Below are positions 61,441 through 64,000 of a stretch of 64,000 nucleotides of DNA, one piece after another. The notes under the pieces were generated by a model, which ran no database searches, was not told the origin of the DNA, and worked only from the letters and a program-made list of their open reading frames with translations. The DNA is taken from contig VFFE01007257.1 of the NCBI GenBank assembly GCA_008921705.1, forward strand, positions 906,759-970,758. The letters are read 5' to 3'. The first letter of the stretch is position 1, and each line of letters starts with the position of its first letter. The position numbers and the translations under genes are program-made. This stretch comes from Burhinus oedicnemus. Taxonomy: Eukaryota; Chordata; Aves; Charadriiformes; Burhinidae.

Positions 61441-61735
61441 TCATCATTATTGTTATTTATACTATAGTAATGCCTAAAGGCTCCGGCTGAGTTTGGAGCC
61501 CCCATCTGCTAAATGCATAATCAGACTTGCCTTCAAGAGTTTGCAATAGGAATAAGACAGAAAGAGCAAGGGAAAGAACTCTTATACCTTCCTGTCCCTT
61601 TTCCTTTACAGCTAGGAAACTGAGGCACGAAGAAGGAAAGCACTTTGCTCAAAGCGGTGAGGAAAATCTGCGGCAAGGCTGGCAACTCCCGAGAGATCGT
61701 CTGAGTTTCTGCCAAGTGCCCTAATGTAAGATCAT
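61440..61735 (-). mobile_element. MIR/CORE-SINE-like element, near full length
   Basis: Read on the plus strand, the reverse complement of an old tRNA-derived CORE-SINE is preserved over nearly 300 bp. ATCATTATTGTTATTTATAC and AGTAATGCCTAAAGGCTCC correspond to the 3' TTATTATTTGTATTACAGTAGTGCCTAGAGGCCCC part. AAGAGTTTGCAATAGG matches AAAGAGCTTACAATCTA. TAGGAAACTGAGGCACGAAG, AAGCACTTTGCTCAAAGC and GGCAAGGCTGGCAACTCC match the core GAGGAAACTGAGGCACAGAG, GTGACTTGCCCAAGG and GGCAGAGCTGGGAATAGAACC. The final AGTTTCTGCCAAGTGCCCTA matches the tRNA-derived head. MIR-type SINEs predate the amniote radiation, so survival at this length is notable. It lies in the middle of candidate conserved blocks. Confidence 0.72.
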
Positions 61736-62059
61736 TTTCTACAGTGTTTTTTGGGGGGTCACCTGTCTCCTGTACACTTTCCCACTAGGCAAAATTTAGA
61801 AGATAAAATGGAAATATAACAATAAATCTCGTTTATCTGATGTTAGAAGAATTCGCAGTTAGGAAAAAAGGCACACCCTAAATAGCATCTTGCATAGATT
61901 TGTGTAAGAGAAGATATAATCTGTGTGCGTATTAATTTTAATTTGAAAAATGTCTCGTCTTGAAATGAAATAAGGAAAATTTGCCTTTTTATATATTAGG
62001 AGTAGTTTTGGCATGTACCGGTCATTTCCCATGTCAAATCAGAAGATAAAAAAATATTG

Positions 62060-62480
62060 CACAATGCTCCCAAAAGGCAGAAAGATTAATATTTATTAAA
62101 TCAGAAAAATAGGATAGTCATATGACACACAACTGTGTCAGCCGGAGCCATTTCTTGTTTATCTTGAGAGACTGGCAGGATCTTCTTACCAATAATTATT
62201 AGCTAAACTCTTCAGAAATTAATTTCACATACAATCACAAACACAGCCAGCAGGAAAAAAAAAAAAAAAGGATGGTGGATATCAAATAAATTATTTGCTG
62301 CCAATGAATGATAATGCATTTTCCATTTCTGCTGTGCTGCCATTCTAATGTTTCCCCAAGTACCCTGAAAGTATCAGGATGAGATTCACACACTCACACA
62401 AAGCCCAATTAAAGAGGCTTCATGCAGAGCTTTCCACAGAAGACTGAATTAACTCTTGTGCCCTTGTGTATACATGATGT
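62060..62480. promoter_or_regulatory. Candidate conserved noncoding element
   Basis: A dense array of AT-core sites: CCAATAATTATTAGCTAAAC, AGAAATTAATTTCACATAC, CAAATAAATTATTTGCTGCC, AATGAATGATAATGCATTTTCC and CCCAATTAAAGAGG. A 15-A run at 62,255-62,269 interrupts it. Forkhead-like CTTGTTTATC also occurs near 62,157. No frame or transposon is present. I judge this the most enhancer-like stretch of the window, on composition alone. Confidence 0.37.
62255..62269. repeat. Poly-A run (15 bp)
   Basis: Fifteen A residues within a candidate conserved block. No SINE body precedes it. Confidence 0.9.
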
Positions 62481-64000
62481 GTGAGCAAAGGGAGGGGAGG
62501 AGGTCTGCAGCAGGACGCTTATGTTGTGGTAGTCCCCATAGCAAGCTGGGACAATGTTTCCAGGGGTTTCTGACCACAGATTCCAGTAGCTTTGCCACCA
62601 GATTACTCACCAGCTCTTCTATGTGATGTCCTGCTTGGGCCTGGAGGTGTATGGATTGCCTCTTGGAGGGGTGAAGTCATCAGACACCCCCCTCTTCTAG
62701 CCCAGCTGTGTCATTACAGCAGGAAAAGGCCATACCTATCACTGGAAAAGTTTAGTCTCTGCTGGATCATTCTTACTAAGATCCTTGTGCAGTGGTGGGT
62801 AAATGCAGCCTCTCCATTTTGTGAGGCTGGAAACCAGAATCCTGAAGTGACTTGACCAACATGTAGGGAGGCTCAACTGGGAATAACACCCTTTTGGACT
62901 TGATAACTAGAACATCCTTTCTTGCTAAGCAGTGACTGCTGATGATTTTTCCGGTAGTATGGGCAGTGACTCCCTGTTACCAGCCATGTGGCATTTACCT
63001 GTTGCTCTGTATGTTGTTCAGTCTGCCATGGAGGACTCTTGATCCATATTGCCCTTTCCACAGAATTGGTTTTGCTACAAAAACCCCACATCTGTTAGAC
63101 AAAGTGGTTTCGTCATCTACTGTGAGGCTATCAGAGAATTTAATCTTTAGCGTGCTGCTGAGAGGTTTTACAGCACTGCTGTCAATACATCTTTGACAAG
63201 GATCTTTTGCAAACTTTGGCAGAGGAAGTGTAGCTTCTGTGTCTACCTCTAAATCTAGTTTGGTTCAGTTGAACCACAGACTCCTTGTGTTTTGGCACTT
63301 AGTCAGCCTCAACTCTGTCCACCTGCGTGCAGGAGCACTGCAGTAACTTCTCTGCTAGTCATCAGATGTCATCTTTGCAGGCAATTAGACCCACACTTAT
63401 GCTTGTCTTTGGTGATGATTATTATCCCTCCTGCTGGAGTCACCACCTTTACAGCTGATTTACAGTAACAGATCACACCAGTGCTCCACAGTTCACTTCA
63501 GTGCGAGGCGTGCAGATTTAACCTGTCTTCTTCAGTGGTGGTTCAAGAAGAGTGGTGTGGGGTTAGTCATTTGGAGCGTTATTCGTAGGGGCCTGGCCCA
63601 AGGCCAACAACTCAAATCATGTTATTGGCTGAAAAAGAAAAATGCCACTGATGTTGACCTTATCGTAAATTCACAGTCCCTGTCCCTATGCCACCAGCTG
63701 TCCGGACCAGCCTTTTAAAGATCGATTGTATCCGCATTCTGGTTGCTAAAATTGTTTGGCGTTTTGTTATTTCAACTCTGTGGTCTCAGAGGAGCAAATT
63801 CCTCAATAATTTTGCTTTCTCGTCAGCCAAAGGCGCCACTCTGTGCTGAGCACTAACAAGGCTGGAGAACAAGGCTGTCTTTAAATGAAAAAGCCCTGCC
63901 TTTTCCTGCCCCCATTGGTACAAGTTAAACATGACTTCTGGCTTCTGTCATTCATCCTATTAAGAAAACCCCAGACTGCCAAGTGCAACCTCATTTGCCA
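62481..64000. other. Unique noncoding sequence
   Basis: No gene or recognised repeat. Frames of 72-87 codons at 62.6-63.2 kb occur on both strands without domains. The base composition is slightly richer in GC than in the preceding AT-rich block. Confidence 0.55.

Overview
The window looks like gene-poor nuclear DNA from a bird. The evidence is AT-rich, non-operonic sequence with no convincing protein-coding gene, CR1 LINE copies with 3' tails of the ATTCTATGATTC type, traces of much older amniote repeats (MIR/CORE-SINE-like and L3/old-CR1-like), ordinary microsatellites and one 20-N assembly gap. CR1 is also present in turtles and crocodilians, so bird is the best inference rather than proof, and I cannot name the species. 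I see no retroviral LTRs, tRNA genes, rRNA or CRISPR arrays. The longest ATG-initiated reading frames (about 150-160 codons) are no longer than chance predicts for 64 kb at roughly 40% GC, and none resembles a protein family I know, apart from the reverse transcriptase fragments inside one CR1 element.

Layout. 1-21.8 kb is mostly unique AT-rich sequence with a few old SINE/LINE remnants and microsatellites. 21.8-23.4 kb holds one large 5'-truncated CR1 copy on the minus strand, with a broken ORF2 whose RT motif A has lost an aspartate. 23.4-33.2 kb is unique sequence without recognisable repeats or genes. 33.3-33.6 kb is an unusually CpG-rich patch that overlaps a MIR-like SINE. 34.25-34.5 kb is a 246-bp pyrimidine tract. 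Short CR1 3' ends lie at 35.0 and 41.8 kb. A possible small terminal coding exon sits at 42.3 kb on the minus strand. From 53.4 kb onward there are several blocks whose motif content resembles vertebrate conserved noncoding elements. The densest is 60.1-62.5 kb, which encloses a near full-length MIR-like SINE.

Interpretation. The window is most simply an intergenic region or a very long intron. If it works at all, it is likely through cis-regulatory elements, best candidates in the last 10 kb. I found no previously undescribed genetic system. The regulatory-element calls rest on motif composition only and need a cross-species alignment to confirm or refute them.
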